Part shown: piece by piece, positions 5,466 through 5,993 of the stretch
Layout of the letters: each line of letters starts with the position of its first letter
Position numbering within the stretch: position 1 is the stretch's first letter
Notes under the pieces: generated by a model
Told to the model about the DNA's origin: nothing
Database searches by the model: none
What the model saw: the letters and a program-made list of their open reading frames with translations, nothing else
Translations under genes and position numbers: made by a program
Assembly: GCA_947178565.1 (NCBI GenBank)
Contig: CAMWYV010000084.1
Span: forward strand, 1 to 5,993
Direction: 5' to 3'
Length of the DNA: 5,993 nucleotides
DNA from: an uncultured Porphyromonadaceae bacterium
GTDB taxonomy: Bacteria; Bacteroidota; Bacteroidia; Bacteroidales; Muribaculaceae

Positions 5466-5993
5466 TTAAAGTTTGATATTTAGTGATACTATAGGTACAT
5501 TATCCGCAATCTCAGTCATCGCGGAGGTTATTTTACTACATAATTCGTTGGATGCTTCAAATTTATGATCAAATTCAGGAATGAAATCAGATGACCCCAC
5601 ATTTTGCAGTCGCTTTATGATCTCGCCGCAGGTAAGGGAACTGACATCCTGCGATGGCTGAATCGGATAGTCGGATGAATCGTCATCCGCTCTTAGATAA
5701 GATATGAGTCCGGCATTGCGGAGAGTGGGGATAATCTTATTGACGAGGCTCATGGGCAGACCATATAGGTGTGACAGTTCGGAAGAGGTCAGTGGAGTCA
5801 TATCCTCATAAAACCGTTTGGCGATTATTGCCATTACTCCGAGAATCACTTTGCGGTGGTATGAGAGCGATATGTTTTTTACATCGATATAATAGTTATA
5901 TAGTCCAACATTTTGCAAAGCAAAGCAGAGCAGGGAGCCTATTAGGGTTATTAGCCATACCAGTTGGAGCCATATCAGTAGAAGGGGTAAGAA
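5466..5993 (-). CDS. YihY/virulence factor BrkB family inner-membrane protein (C-terminal part)
   Basis: The frame is open from the right window edge to the TAA at 5466-5468, giving 175 residues of the carboxyl end. The first 25 or so, beginning FLPLLLIWLQLVWLITLIGS, form a strongly hydrophobic helix followed by LLCFALQNVGLY. This IWLQLxWLIxLxGxxLxFAxQN pattern is typical of the last membrane helix of Bacteroidota YihY proteins, whose full length is roughly 400-450 residues. A cytoplasmic tail follows with a winged-helix-like segment at visible residues 67-100 (TSSELSHLYGLPMSLVNKII, then LRNAGLISYL), an acidic linker DDDSSD, and a short helical C-terminus. The old link to RNase BN was disproved for the family, and its molecular role is unresolved. 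The TTG at 5916-5918 is an internal Leu codon, not a start. The gene precedes ridA by 12 bases. Confidence 0.85.
   Translation of the reverse strand, partial: FLPLLLIWLQLVWLITLIGSLLCFALQNVGLYNYYIDVKNISLSYHRKVILGVMAIIAKRFYEDMTPLTSSELSHLYGLPMSLVNKIIPTLRNAGLISYLRADDDSSDYPIQPSQDVSSLTCGEIIKRLQNVGSSDFIPEFDHKFEASNELCSKITSAMTEIADNVPIVSLNIKL

Noticed and set aside
5916..5918. TTG as the start of a separate 150-residue gene
   Set aside because: The frame is open upstream to the window edge and encodes a family-typical transmembrane helix, so this TTG is an internal Leu codon.
1..5993. CRISPR arrays, tRNA/rRNA genes, riboswitches, insertion sequences, phage or defence genes
   Set aside because: I found no spaced direct repeats, tRNA-like cloverleaf, terminal inverted repeats or transposase-like frames. 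Apart from the 2472-2569 promoter region, intergenic gaps are at most about 45 bases, leaving little room for non-coding elements.

Overview
This window looks like an ordinary chromosomal housekeeping segment of a member of the Bacteroidota, most likely order Bacteroidales and possibly Muribaculaceae. The family-level guess is an inference from protein style and moderate GC, not from a marker gene. Phylum-level support comes from a TamL-type outer-membrane lipoprotein, two TAnnTTTG-type (Bacteroidota -7) promoter boxes, several genes without Shine-Dalgarno sequences, and a Bacteroidota-style FolC with a DTGHN motif.

Layout. Minus strand, left side: the first 32 codons of a HAD-family phosphatase run off the left edge (1-98). 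It lies 21 bases downstream of a large BamA/TamA-family lipoprotein gene, tamL (120-2471). A compact divergent promoter region (about 2472-2569) separates tamL from a plus-strand operon. That operon holds two half-size CHR (ChrA-like) membrane transport proteins that overlap by four bases (2570-3163 and 3160-3729), followed after two bases by folC (3732-5033). A strong hairpin terminator at 5032-5060 ends this operon and, read on the other strand, also ends the convergent minus-strand unit. That unit is ridA (5079-5453), preceded 12 bases upstream by the 3' part of a YihY/BrkB-family membrane protein gene that runs off the right edge (5466-5993).

How the genes work together. TamL is expected to work with TamB in outer-membrane protein or lipid assembly. 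The two CHR halves probably form one heterodimeric anion transporter. FolC makes (poly)glutamylated folates. RidA removes reactive enamine/imine by-products of amino-acid metabolism. The YihY-family protein is an inner-membrane protein of unsettled function with a cytoplasmic winged-helix-like tail. There is no obvious pathway link between neighbours beyond shared transcription.

Two gene boundaries deserve correction. The longest tamL reading frame (ATG at 2561) would place its own promoter inside the gene, and a TTG start at 2471 gives a proper lipoprotein signal peptide. The apparent TTG-started 150-residue ORF at 5466-5918 is really the end of a longer YihY gene, because the frame stays open to the window edge and encodes a transmembrane helix. 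I see no CRISPR, tRNA, rRNA, insertion sequence, prophage or defence system, and no convincing previously undescribed system.
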